From assembly GCA_964458335.1 (NCBI GenBank), contig CAYWIJ010000001.1, positions 58,149-122,148 of the forward strand: a DNA stretch of 64,000 nucleotides. The letters are read 5' to 3'. The notes beneath the pieces are model-generated. The model was not told the origin of the DNA and made no database searches. It was given only the letters and a program-made list of their open reading frames with translations. Positions 9,540-19,498 of this stretch are shown one piece after another. The position numbers and the translations under genes are program-made. Each line of letters begins with the position of its first letter. Within the stretch, counting starts at the first letter, position 1. This stretch comes from Aalborg-AAW-1 sp964458335 (GTDB taxonomy: Bacteria > Patescibacteriota > Gracilibacteria > Absconditabacterales > Absconditicoccaceae).

Positions 9540-11267
9540 TTAATCATTAGAGATACTTTTTGCAATTCTTTGAAGCATAATAAATACATAATCCCTAATT
9601 TCAATCATATCTGGATCATCAATGGTGATAAATCCTTTTTCTTTCATAGCTGCCATATGATCACTATAATAAGATCCTTCTGAATCAGAAGCAAAATGAT
9701 GTAATCTAGAAATAATAGTCACAATATCAGCCCTTAAAAGAGCCTCATTTGGTCTAAAACTATCCCCCATATTTTGTCCCATAATACCTAACTGACATGC
9801 AGTGATAACATATTCAGCTAATTCTCCATTTACTTCGTCGAGATCTTTAAATTCACAAAGCTTTGATTTATCGGGTGTATGATCTAATATATTGATTGCA
9901 TAATTTGAAATCATTTTAGCAAATTCTGCTCTAGTCAGCGTATCTTCTATTCTTGCTTCTTCAATGTTAGGCATAGTTGTAATATTGAGTTCTTTTGCAA
10001 AAAGATATGCTTCTATAGATTCATCATTATATTTTTCATTAGTATGTTCAATAGTTTCAATCTTTTCTAATATTTGAGTGATTCTGTCTTTTATCATATC
10101 ATCATGAGAAGTATCTGTTATATCATGAGAGACATCCGTATCTATAGTGGATATATCTGTATTATCATGAGATGTATTTGATGTTGTAGTATAACTTCCA
10201 CCACCACCAGATGATGGTCTTTTATCAATAGTGATGGTAAAGTTTTGGTTAATTACCTCGTCTTCACCAACAAAAGCTTTATAATTAAAAGTATAAGATC
10301 CTTCTTTAAGGGCTTTTATTGTTATATTAAGAGGAATATCTGCACCTGCACCAGTTGTAATATCGGTATCAAAATCAAAAGGAATCTCTGTTCCAAGGAA
10401 TGTTGGTATACCAACTGAAGTTACCTCAATCCCTGATTCATCACCAGAGGTTAAAACAAATAAATGATGTCCTTCTATTTTTGTTCCACCAAAACTAGCT
10501 AGATTCAGTACACCATTTAGAGTTTTTGAATCTCCAACTCTCATTGTCTGATTAGAAAACCCTGAAAGAGAAAGAATATTGTTTTTTGCAAAAATATACG
10601 TCGTTCCATCCCAAATTATTTGAGAGACAATTGATTGTATTTTATTTTCTCCATCTTTCCCTGAGGATACTCCGAAACCAAGAACTTGATAACTATCTCC
10701 AAGAGCAGTAATGATTTCAGAAAGTGCGTATGGTGTATCCTTTGTAAGATCAGCTACATTACTACTTATTGTCCATATACTCTCTTCAGTAATGGTATTT
10801 TCTCCTTCATTATGACTATACGATCTGAGAGTTGTGAATTTTTTAGTCTCACCATCAATATCATAAAAAACTGGAATTTGGAAGGTACCAACAGTACCAC
10901 CTTCTGGGGTAATCGTAGTCCATGATGATCCTTCTATGATTTCACTTAGATCAGTTGGACGAGTATCAGGACTATACCCTTTTAATATTTGAGCAACTTT
11001 AGTAACATCGGAAGAATTATCGAGGATAAGATTTCCTTCTTCATCAATAGAAAAGAAACTTGAACCATCTGTTGGACAGCTAACACTCCCTACGTGCCAC
11101 GCATCATAATTATAATCATCTGATTCTTCATTACCATTTTCACATGTAGCAATATCGGTTGGTGTGATGATAGTAGTGGTTTCAACATGTGTAGCTTTAA
11201 CAGACATCCAACCTATGAAGGTAAGAGTTGCAATTGCAAAAAATGTTGTAAATGTTCTTTTAAACAT
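9540..11267 (-). CDS. Secreted protein with C-terminal SLH domain
   Basis: A 575-residue exported protein. Residues 1-25 are a signal peptide (RTFTTFFAIATLTFIGWMSVKA). The middle is beta-rich and of unknown family, with a Ser/Thr/Asp-rich linker (SSGGGGSYTTT, then repeated SHDITDTSHDD) near residues 350-385. The last 130 residues carry surface-layer homology motifs, with LTRAEFAKMISNYA near residue 443 and FRPNEALLRADIVTIISRL near residue 515. SLH domains bind secondary cell-wall polymers in other bacteria. It has no UGA at all, although it is rich in GGA and GGT, in contrast with many neighbours. It is monocistronic, ending at a terminator. Confidence 0.8.
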   Translation of the reverse strand: MFKRTFTTFFAIATLTFIGWMSVKATHVETTTIITPTDIATCENGNEESDDYNYDAWHVGSVSCPTDGSSFFSIDEEGNLILDNSSDVTKVAQILKGYSPDTRPTDLSEIIEGSSWTTITPEGGTVGTFQIPVFYDIDGETKKFTTLRSYSHNEGENTITEESIWTISSNVADLTKDTPYALSEIITALGDSYQVLGFGVSSGKDGENKIQSIVSQIIWDGTTYIFAKNNILSLSGFSNQTMRVGDSKTLNGVLNLASFGGTKIEGHHLFVLTSGDESGIEVTSVGIPTFLGTEIPFDFDTDITTGAGADIPLNITIKALKEGSYTFNYKAFVGEDEVINQNFTITIDKRPSSGGGGSYTTTSNTSHDNTDISTIDTDVSHDITDTSHDDMIKDRITQILEKIETIEHTNEKYNDESIEAYLFAKELNITTMPNIEEARIEDTLTRAEFAKMISNYAINILDHTPDKSKLCEFKDLDEVNGELAEYVITACQLGIMGQNMGDSFRPNEALLRADIVTIISRLHHFASDSEGSYYSDHMAAMKEKGFITIDDPDMIEIRDYVFIMLQRIAKSISND

Positions 11268-11375
11268 GTGTATGAGATATATAATAAATAAAATATCACT
11301 ATAGCTCTTCCGAAATTATATCTCTTGTTAAGTTATAATGCAAGGGTAATGTTTTAAAAGTCTCTTTCCATTTTC

Positions 11376-11412
11376 AAAAAAATCTATCTCAATCACTAAA
11401 ATAGATTTTTAT
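11376..11412. terminator. Rho-independent terminator after the PspC/I78 gene
   Basis: The inverted repeat aaaaatctat/atagattttt has A- and T-rich flanks. It lies 15-50 bases after the TAA of the minus-strand PspC-type gene. Confidence 0.55.
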
Positions 11413-11426
11413 GATTTTAAACTATC

Positions 11427-13064
11427 TTATTCTATAGTAATATCAGTTATGATACCTTTATTGATCATTGCATTGAGACGACCTGGAAGATAGTCTTCTG
11501 TTCTAGGGAGTTCTCTTCCATCTTCTTCTACCACACGGAATGGTCGTCCTTTTGTATCAGCAAGATCTTGTCCTTGTGATAGACTAAGTCACTGAAACAT
11601 ACGCTCAATAATATCTTCTTCACTATGTGGGATCTCATTGTTATACTGATCAGAAACATCATTTCAATTTTTATTTACCTCACTGAAAGTTGTATCTGTA
11701 CATCTCCAATCATTGAATTTTGAATAGAATGAGAATGATACTTTATCTGTACAGTAGATAGCTTTTGTAGGATAATTTTTCTCGTCTTCATATTCATACC
11801 ATGTGCTTGGTGTCCTATATTTGATATTTGAGTTATTATTATAGATTATTTTTTTGTCCGTTGGAATAGAAATATTTATTGTCCTTTCAGCGAATGAAAA
11901 GGGAACTCTCTGACTGAAGATATTATTTGGAATAGTAATGTCGATAGTATTACCACTGATTATAGCTACTACTTGACTACGTTTGTTCATTCTATTTTCT
12001 AGATTGTTTGTAGGAAGTATATTGAACTCATCAGCAACTTCTATACGAATTTCGTTGTTTTCACTTGGAAGAAGTTCGATGCTCTGAAATGCGCCAGGAT
12101 TGCTAAACTTATCTCCAAACCAGTAACCAAAATAGTTTCCTTTTGTGAGTTTTTGGTCACTATTGAGGTTTATGATAATGGTATTTTCATCTGTTGTGAG
12201 AGTACCTATAGTTTGTGTATCAACAGTTTTGGGATTGTAGTTATAGGTACTTACTGTTGCAAATCATGTAATACCAGCAGTAATACTACTACCAATAATG
12301 ATAATTATAGCAATCATTGCAATACTTTTTGATATCCAAGTTTTTTTGATCAACGCTCCAAGTGATCCTATGACTAATATAATCAATGAAATTAGTGCAA
12401 GCACAGCTAGTGGATAGAGATAGGTAGGTATAATAGCTTGTAATGATTGATTACTAAGGGTTGGTAAAACGGATAATACAGTAAATCCAACTAATGAACC
12501 AAAGAGAATACTTGCCAAGAAAAATGTGACACCTAACCAAATGATGACACGAATGATCTCAAAAAAGAGATTTCCTGTTATTCCTGTTGTTATTTTTTTA
12601 TCTTTAAAGGGTACGAAAAGTGCTAAGAGTGGATATAACCATAGACCTGTTCCATACATAAATGCTGCTATCAAAAATATCAAACGAACAATACTAACAG
12701 GAATATTGAGCGATTTTGCAATCCGATAACATACTCCCCAAATCATTGGTTTTTCTTTTCCAAGCCATCTATTGAGAAGAGTAGACTTTTCAGATCAGCT
12801 TGTTTCTTCAGTATCATCTTTGTTTTCAAAGATTTGTTCTGGTTCTCCAATAGTTTTTGCCAGATTCATTACAAAAGTTTCATTGATTGGAGATGTTGTA
12901 GTATATAATTTTTCTATAATATTATATTTGATATCTTCAAGAATATCTTTGTTGATGGTATTATTGTTTGCATAGGTTTCGATACGTTGTACGTAGCTAT
13001 CTAGGAAATCATATGCACGTGATTCTAACTCGAATATGTGTCAGAGAAGAGTATATTTTTTCAT
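11427..13064 (-). CDS. PspC-domain membrane protein with HAAS-like N-terminus and I78-type C-terminal domain
   Basis: A 545-residue fusion seen only with UGA as Gly. Residues 1-100 are a helical HAAS/DUF1700-like region (LESRAYDFLDSYVQRIE, then LAKTIGEPEQIFE). Next is a PspC domain (IWGVCYRIAKSLNIPVSIVRLIF, WLYPLLALFVPF) followed by three or four transmembrane helices up to about residue 265. An extracytoplasmic beta-rich region with a Cys pair follows. The last 60 residues resemble the I78 peptidase-inhibitor domain (GRPFRVVEEDGRELP, LPGRLNAMINKGIITDI), close to the domain in the lipoprotein at 14021. A PadR regulator lies upstream on the same strand, and PadR plus HAAS/PspC is a common pairing in envelope-stress modules. 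PspC and I78 in one protein is unusual to my knowledge. It ends in TAA. Confidence 0.75.
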
Positions 13065-13106
13065 ACTAATAAGAAGTAATAATGTAAAAGATATTATATT
13101 TTTGTC

Positions 13107-13252
13107 ATTCTGACTTTGTGGAGGAATCTTTTATTGGCTATTATAAAGAATTTCTCTGCTCATACTTCGCATTAAGGAAACTTTATTACATTACGCTACT
13201 GTCATTTTTCCAGATATATCCTGTCGTACCTCCAGTAAGAGACGAAATGATA
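13107..13252. repeat. Composite dispersed repeat
   Basis: The left part gtcattctgactttgtggag with gaatctttta resembles the palindromic element at 59416-59501. The right part (tcctgtcgtacctccagtaag) matches 1950-2024 and 51227-51290. It fills the gap between the PspC gene and padR. Confidence 0.5.
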
Positions 13253-13280
13253 AAGCGTGAAATAATTTTTTGAAAGAGAA

Positions 13281-13607
13281 TTATCTGACTTTATCAATAG
13301 TTGTAATAGTTTTTGTAAGTCAGGATCGAGTTTTACGCATAAGTTGTAATGATTCTTCTCCTTTTGTGGTCAGACGATAATATTTTCTAGGAGGTCATTG
13401 GACAGATTCTATTCGAGAATAGTTTAGTAATTCTTCTGTCTTTAGACGAGATAAGAGTGGATAGAGTGTTCCTTCCACAAGGATAAGATCTGCCTTCTTG
13501 AGAGTATCAATAATATCTGAAGCATAGACCTCCCCTTTTGCAATGACTGCTAATACGATATACTCTATCACTCATTTTTTCATCTGTGTGGTAATCTTAG
13601 ATTCCAT
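13281..13607 (-). CDS. PadR-family transcriptional regulator
   Basis: A 108-residue winged-helix regulator of the PadR type. It begins MESKITTQMKKGVIEYIVL, then AVIAKGEVYASDIIDTLKK (recognition region), LILVEGTLYPLLSRLKTEELL (the typical V-x-x-G-T-L-Y-P-x-L-x-R-L motif) and GPPRKYYRLTTKGEESL in the wing. It is the short form, without a long C-terminal dimerisation domain. Glycines at KKGVIEY and QGPPRK are UGA. It lies upstream of the PspC/I78 gene on the same strand, separated by a repeat, and probably regulates itself and that gene. The ligand is unknown. Confidence 0.9.
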
Positions 13608-13714
13608 AAGTGATTGTATTACAATATAAAATCATATGTCTATATTTGTATAGTACTATGTTATACAAGGTAGTATATGGAATGAAATATCAATTGCAAG
13701 AGAAAATTATTATA

Positions 13715-13741
13715 AGAAAAAACCTTCTTTAAAAAGAAAGT
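13715..13741 (-). terminator. Rho-independent terminator
   Basis: The inverted repeat accttctt/aagaaagt, with one G-T pair on the minus strand, is followed on that strand by TTTTTT. It lies downstream of the tRNA-like sequence and upstream of padR, so it could end a short RNA starting near 13881. Confidence 0.5.
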
Positions 13742-13843
13742 TTAATGTCCAAATCTCTATTAGGAGATAAGGTATATAATAGAATCTGTGTTTGTGGGCA
13801 CTATCAGACGATGATCTTTTGATAATAAAGAATCCAACAGTCC

Positions 13844-13881
13844 TTTAGAATCAAATGCTCTACCAACTGAGCTAAGAAGCT
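13844..13881 (-). pseudogene. Degenerate tRNA (5' half only)
   Basis: The minus strand reads AGCTTCT-TA-GCTC-AGTTGGTA-GAGC-A-TTTGA-TTCTAAA, a perfect acceptor 5' strand, D-arm and anticodon 5' stem and loop. The expected TCAAA 3' stem, variable loop and T-arm are missing. Instead it runs into GGACTGTTGGATTC, which looks like a damaged T-loop. If the loop is TTCTAAA the anticodon would be CUA. Shifted by one it would be UCU (Arg). No 3' acceptor strand AGAAGCT is found within the next 160 bases. I interpret it as a decayed tRNA or as the 5' part of a structured RNA ending at the terminator at 13715. Confidence 0.45.
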
Positions 13882-13970
13882 TTTTGTTTTTGTCTTTTAT
13901 TTTTGATAAGTGATTACTTTATACGAAAGTGTGATATAAAAATCAAGACATTTTTAATATTTGTTTTATA

Positions 13971-14000
13971 GAAAAAACTCTCAATGATGTGAGAGAGTTT
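13971..14000 (-). terminator. Rho-independent terminator after the I78 lipoprotein
   Basis: The inverted repeat aaactctc/gagagagttt, with its A-run giving T on the minus strand, lies 21 bases after the minus-strand stop at 14021. Confidence 0.65.
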
Positions 14001-14020
14001 ATTGCTTTGAATTTGAAATA

Positions 14021-14521
14021 TTATTGTATTTCAACTCCTCCTTCGATAGAAAGGTCAGTAACAAATCCAGAAGTAATGATGGCATTGAGACGACCTGGAC
14101 GAAGATCCATAGTAACCGCTTGAGGTTGTCCATCGATCTCTATGATACGGAATGGTACTCCTCTCTTTGCTGCTTCAGTAGTGGCTTCATCGATAGAAAG
14201 ACCAATATAGATACTTTTTGTAGTCTCTTCATCAAGATTTTGATTTGTTTCGTCAGATTGTGGAGTATCAGTACATACTGGCTCTGCATAGACCTCACAA
14301 AACATCTTTGTACAAGTAGCTTCATCACCTGAACCTATTCTATTACATTGGTTACATCCGTCATTAAAACTTTGACAACTGTAAGGAATAATGTCTTTTC
14401 GACTATTTGCATCATAGATAATGATACCATCAGTAGAAACTTTTTCAGTAGGTTGAGTAGTACATCCAGTGAGAGCAAATGTGATGAGAGCAAATGTAGA
14501 TATGATAAGTAATTTTTTCAT
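14021..14521 (-). CDS. Lipoprotein with I78-type peptidase-inhibitor domain
   Basis: A 166-residue exported lipoprotein. The signal peptide ends in the lipobox LTGC with Cys20 as the lipidation site. Residues 45-85 form a cysteine-rich module (YSCQSFNDGCNQCNRIG, then ATCTKMFCEVY), probably disulfide-bonded. The C-terminal 60 residues match the I78 inhibitor pattern: YIGLSIDEATTEAAKRG, PFRIIEIDGQPQAV, then RPGRLNAIITSGFV. I78 proteins inhibit serine proteases in the family's type members. Here the role may be envelope protection, by inference. It has no UGA codons. It shares the domain with the C-terminus of the PspC fusion 1 kb downstream, so the pair may have arisen by duplication. Confidence 0.8.
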   Translation of the reverse strand: MKKLLIISTFALITFALTGCTTQPTEKVSTDGIIIYDANSRKDIIPYSCQSFNDGCNQCNRIGSGDEATCTKMFCEVYAEPVCTDTPQSDETNQNLDEETTKSIYIGLSIDEATTEAAKRGVPFRIIEIDGQPQAVTMDLRPGRLNAIITSGFVTDLSIEGGVEIQ

Positions 14522-14637
14522 ATGATAATAAGATGAAATAAAATATTGTTATTAGTTGTGAGATATTAGTTATTAGCCTGTAAATAATAAATAATTTGCT
14601 TCTTTTCGTTCGAATTTAAGTTAATTTTAAATTTTTC

Positions 14638-16005
14638 CTATGGAAGACTAGTGAAGAACTTCCATATCTCGCTACCAGCAAAATCAGGTCGGGTATGTGG
14701 ATAATATTTCCCATTTTCAATACTATCAGTATAGGGACATCGTACTACATTTGATCAGTTCATACAAGCAGTATATTCGATACAGTGTCCTTCTTCTGGA
14801 TCATTTGGCAGTGGTCTGAATTGAGTTACATCACATTGATTTTGTTTTAATAAGGTATCACGAGCAGCTTCACCACCGGCAAAGGATGCAAGATTATCTT
14901 CTGGATTGTGCATGATTAGGGCATTCACGGGACCAGAACAGTTTGCTGATCCTATGGTCATACTTCACCCCACTGATCCTATTCCACGGATAACGTTACC
15001 ACGAGCACAAGCGAGATTGTTCGTAAATCGACCTCCGAGTGAGTGTCAGATAACATAGATTTCATCTTTATCAATACAATAGGATTCACTAAACTCTTCC
15101 ACTATCTTGTCAAAGAGTGCATAATCTCTAAGTGCTGTGGTTTTGTCTCCTGGATTCATCCAGTTACGGGTTGGTCCTTCTTCTGGAAGTCCCGATGGAT
15201 AGACGAATATGGTATTCCCATCAGAAGCTCTATCAACTTTATAATAGGTACGGACCATCGTATTCGGATTGGTACGGCCATGGAAGGCTACGATCAGTTT
15301 CGTTGGTTTGGATTGGTTATAATTGCTCCCAATATCAGTTAAGAAATTACGTTGTACACCATTGAGCATTATTGAAGTTGGTGCTGTAGATGGTTGTCTT
15401 ACAGTACATCATAAAGAACGATTATCACGAATATTGCTTCGCTGTGCTGTTCAGTGATTGAGGATGCTAGCAGCTAAGTGAGTCATCATTGCACGAGTCA
15501 TCCCTTTTTCTGGATAGATATTATATCTGGAGAAGATGGTATTATCATGGACGAAATCCATATATCTCTCGTATCGTAATTCCCCTTTCTCCTCTTCTCT
15601 CACAGAGATCCCAAATCCTTCTAATCCTATTTTAATCCCTTCAGAAAATAGAACTGGAGCATTAGGTCTAAATGTACCGTCATCATATCATTTGATGATA
15701 CCCATGGATTTTGCAGTACAGACATAATCCACAAACCAGTCCTTCGATTTCACGTCAGGAAAACAACTTTGTGAACCAGTATTGATAGAAATATCAGCTG
15801 CAAGCATAATAATCTTGAGCATTTCAGCACGAGTGACTGCTCGATCAGGATTGAAAACATTGCCTGGATATCACTGGATGACACCAAGGTCAACGAGTTG
15901 ATCAATATCATTCCTATATTCGTGATCACTTGTATCACTAAAGGTAGCAAAAGAAGTTGGAATACTGACTGCTATGACCATGAGAAGAATAAGAAGATGT
16001 TTCAT
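14638..16005 (-). CDS. SLH-domain fused esterase (PHB depolymerase/LpqC-like alpha/beta hydrolase)
   Basis: A 455-residue exported fusion. Residues 1-20 are a signal peptide (MKHLLILLMVIAVSIPTSFA). Two SLH motifs follow: FNPDRAVTRAEMLKIIML near residue 54 and GYDDGTFRPNAPVLFSEGIK near residue 105. From about residue 215 it is an alpha/beta hydrolase, with the oxyanion region LIVAFHGRTNPNTMV, the nucleophile elbow VIGHSLGGRF (Ser of GHSLG near residue 324) and a likely C-terminal His in LIMHNPEDNL or YYPHTRPDF. Cysteines suggest disulfides. It resembles feruloyl-esterase/PHB-depolymerase LpqC proteins, and the substrate is unknown. Some glycines (GYPG, GYDDG, GHS) are UGA, so the standard code breaks the catalytic motif. 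It stops at TAG. Confidence 0.85.
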
Positions 16006-16177
16006 ACTAGTGAGATAATTAAATGGTGTTTTAATGCGAGATACGAGCAGAAATAGAAATATAGTAGAATAGTATACTGAGAGTAGAGGTATGTTTCAAA
16101 TGATAATGTCTTTACTTTTGTCTTATAATATGTATATTTAAATTAAATATATTTATATCATTATATATAATATCTCT

Positions 16178-17620
16178 ATGGATAATAATAAGATGAGATC
16201 AGTATTTTATAAATCTATTATACCAGCGATCTTAACTGGCGCTGTAGCATCATGAGGTATACGATATGTTAAAGATAAGCAACAACAGAAATTATTGTCA
16301 GTTTTAGAGAAAGAAAAAAATGATCATAAAAAAATAAAAGAAGACAATAATATTCTTCAAAAAGAAAACAATACTCTTTATACTGAGAATATGAAATTTC
16401 ATAGATTATGATTTAATAAAAGATTAATGGAAAAATGACTTACCTTATATTCTCCATTATGAGAAATAGAACCTTACACCTATAAACAATTGAATGATAA
16501 TATCATGAAATGATTTATTTCTAATATGAATAGTGAACATGAATTATTACTATGGATGTATAGTGCTGAATATGAATATTATAAGACTAGGCAATGAATA
16601 GAATGACAAAGTATGGTATATTATGAAAACCAGAAGAATGATTTTTATACTTTACAGGTGTCATATGATGGAGAACAGAGAGATATTCGTAAAGATATTC
16701 TCGCATTGATTGCTGATATAAATTTTAAAGTCGCTATTAAAGAATATTATCATGATAGTATTTCTTTTCTTGAATTATTTGCAGTAGCAAGAACTATCTT
16801 AGCTAATCTCAAGGAACCTTTTTATAGGTATGATGCTGCTCAGAAGACAGAGATTATGAATACTATTATCCAGCATAGAATTCAAAGTTGAAAAAATATA
16901 GTTGTCTGACCTGATCATGTACTTATTACTATGATTGGTAAGTCTAATCAGTTTGCTTCAACTCAAAAGATAATAGATTACTATAATACTATTACTCCTA
17001 GGGATCATCGTTCTACCCTTTTATTTCGTGATAGTGATTTTGCAGATTATCGAAGTGATAGATTGACGATTTATGATAATATTCAAAATACTGTAGTGAC
17101 TGCCAAGAAAGATAAAAGACCGTATAGTCTTATTTTTGCTAATCATGGTGGTATTAGTATAGATAAAAATACGGGATTTACGGTATTAATAGATAGCAAA
17201 GGCATTCTCAATATTACTCCGAATGAAATTATATCGCTTCTTAAAAATTCTTATAATACAGATAAGTGAATAAGTAATATACAACTTCTCCATTGTTATG
17301 CGAATAATAGTTGATTACCTCTTATAGAATTGTTGAATACATCATGAATATATGATAACAATCTACCTATTATTATCATGAAATCGGATTCTTATGAAAC
17401 AAGTTTTGGTACACCTAATGATACTACTCCTTATAGCGGAAATTTGAAATTCCCAAATAATATACAATGATTGTCTTTGCAAGCATACTATCAAGCACAG
17501 ATAAAAACATTAGGATATAATGCTTCTTCTTATGTTCCCTATACTCAAGGACTTTCTCAACAAGAACGAAAAAAACTACAACCAATCCTTAAATATAAAA
17601 AATATATTCAACAGTACTAA
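16178..17620 (+). CDS. Membrane-anchored coiled-coil protein with a possible clan CD (caspase-like) peptidase domain
   Basis: A 480-residue protein of no family I recognise. Residues 10-28 form a transmembrane or signal-anchor segment (YKSIIPAILTGAVASGGI). A Lys/Glu-rich coiled coil (LSVLEKEKNDHKKIKEDNN) spans about residues 40-80. The C-terminal half has YSLIFANHGGISID near residue 327 and, about 45 residues later, ISNIQLLHCYANNSG. A hydrophobic strand ending in His-Gly, then a strand ending in Cys, is the order seen in caspase-like clan CD peptidases. That match is by eye only. More than ten glycines are UGA, including the whole N-terminal half. It is the only plus-strand gene in the 16-29 kb island. 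It stops at TAA. Confidence 0.7.
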
Positions 17621-17640
17621 CAGAATCTATCTTTTGTGGG

Positions 17641-19380
17641 CTATATAAAGAGCATACATTTTTTAATGTCATCATAACTCACAGTACCGTTTAGAAGTTC
17701 AAACACAGATTTGGACGAGATTTGTCTAGAAAGATTGATTTTATGTTGTGATTGAAGTTTGGTGATGGCACTTCTGACGAGATTGAGGAGAGAGTCTTCA
17801 GGTTTGAGATATGTGATATTGAGATTTGGATCTTCTTCGTGAAGTTTGATGATATGGGATCGGATCGTGCTAGGAGTCAATTCACGGATCTTTGCAATAT
17901 CTGCTACAGGCATTTGTTTGCGAATATAGGAGAGCGTTGTGGCATAGGTATCAATTTTTGGTGTTTTAGTGCTTTGGCGAGTTAGTGATTTATTTTTCTT
18001 TGTTGTGTAATTTGAGAGCATAACTTTGGATTTTTCAGTAACGTCTTTCGTATATTTCCCACCGACGAGTTCTACAAAACGTCTCTGTAACTTTTCCCAG
18101 ATATCATCAGCTCGAGAACTATATTCCTTAACCAGGAGTTCAGACTGATTCCAAAAATAGTCGTCTCCTCTGGCGACCAGGGGATGTGCGTTGAGTCACG
18201 ATTCATTCAGCCCCAGAAGTTTCAGACTGTCTAATGATTTCACTCTCGAGAGTGCGACATAGCCTTGTCCTGGTTCGAAGACTTTGCTGAGATCCATCTC
18301 GGCTGCATCCAACGTCATCCCTTGTGATTTGTGGACCGTGATGGCTCGGGCAAGCTTCAGAGGAATTTGCGTGACACTCACGATGATCTCGTTGGCATTC
18401 TCTACAGATCGTTTCTCTGGTTCTGCCGTGATGACGTTACCATTCGCTATCTTGACGAGCGGATATCCTGACCCTGCGACAAAACCAACGACTTCACCTG
18501 TTGTACCATTATAATATCATTTGTTTGGATTGTTTTTTACAAAGAGAACCTGAGCACCTATCTTGAGATAGAGAAACTCGGGTGCGAGCATGGATTTTTT
18601 GATGGTGTCGATGAGTTTCTTGTCTCACGCTCACTGAGCTCTATAGAACTGTTCATCTCCCGTCAGTTCCTCGAGTTTTTCATCATTGATCCTATCGACA
18701 TCGATATTGTGGGTATAGAGTTTGACGGGATTCGTATGAGTGATCTCAGAATCCATCCTCGTCCTGAGCAGAGCAATACTCGCTTCGCTGGCTTGTCCTT
18801 TTCTGAGTTCGTTCAGCACGATACTAAAGTCTCCTTCATCTTGTCTATGCTGGGTATGGAGATAGCAGATCGCGAGATTGAGTTCTTTCCAGGCTTTCGC
18901 TGCGAAGGCAAATCTCTTCGTATTATTCGCATCTTGTGATGACATCACGGGAGGAAGTTGAAAAAAATCTCCAACCAGGATCACTTGTAGTCCACCAAAC
19001 GGGCGACCATCTCTTCTGATCATCTGCACTACTCTATCGATCATATCCAGGGTTGTGGCACTGATCATCGAGATTTCATCCAGGATGAGGACTTTCGCTT
19101 TGGTAATATTCTTGTGCAGGTGTTCTTTCTGTTGGATCAGTTCCATATCGTGGTCGGTCAGTCTATCTTTGATCCCTATTCCTGATCGAGAATGGATGGT
19201 CACTCCTCCGATATGAGTCGCTGCTATACCCGTCGAAGCGGTAATTGCTACAGGGACATCACAGGATCGCAACCACTGGATATACTGATTGATGACATAG
19301 GTTTTCCCTGCTCCCGCTTGTCCCGTGAGGAAGACGTTACGACCAGATTTGAGGATATTGAGAGCAAGAGATTGGTTCAC
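17641..19380 (-). CDS. Pif1/RecD-like SF1B DNA helicase with C-terminal HTH
   Basis: A 579-residue 5'-3' type helicase. Motif I is FLTGQAGAGKTYVI (residues 17-30), motif Ia ITASTGIAATHIGG, motif II VLILDEISMI, motif III ILVGDFFQLPPV, and motifs V/VI ARAITVHKSQGMTLD and GYVALSRVKSLDSL. This is the Pif1-type helicase layout. The C-terminal 120 residues add a basic linker and a helix-turn-helix-like segment (MPVADIAKIRELTPSTIRSHI), as in the helicase C-terminal HTH domains of bacterial Pif1/RecQ relatives. The start is GTG at 19380, because no in-frame ATG exists before the upstream stop. Most glycines are GGN, with a few UGA (RAQGAGDKK). It lies just downstream of hsdR, ends in TAG and converges with the caspase-like gene. 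Confidence 0.9.
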
Positions 19381-19444
19381 AACAGTGGAGAGTTATCAGT
19401 TAAAAATTATCAATATAATACAGTTTATGGTGATTTTTACAAGC

Positions 19445-19468
19445 AAAAAAATCCCTTCTGACAGGGAT
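19445..19468 (-). terminator. Rho-independent terminator of the hsd operon
   Basis: The hairpin atccct-tctgac-agggat is followed on the minus strand by TTTTTT. It lies 31 bases after the hsdR stop and separates it from the helicase gene. Confidence 0.75.
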
Positions 19469-19498
19469 GGGAGTGAGGAGAGAGAGGAGCGTTGTTAA

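Noticed and set aside
13844..13881. Complete functional tRNA
   Set aside because: The anticodon 3' stem, T-arm and 3' acceptor strand are missing within the next 160 bases.
16178..17620. A group of short separate genes
   Set aside because: With UGA as Gly they form one continuous 480-residue frame in one phase with no other stop.
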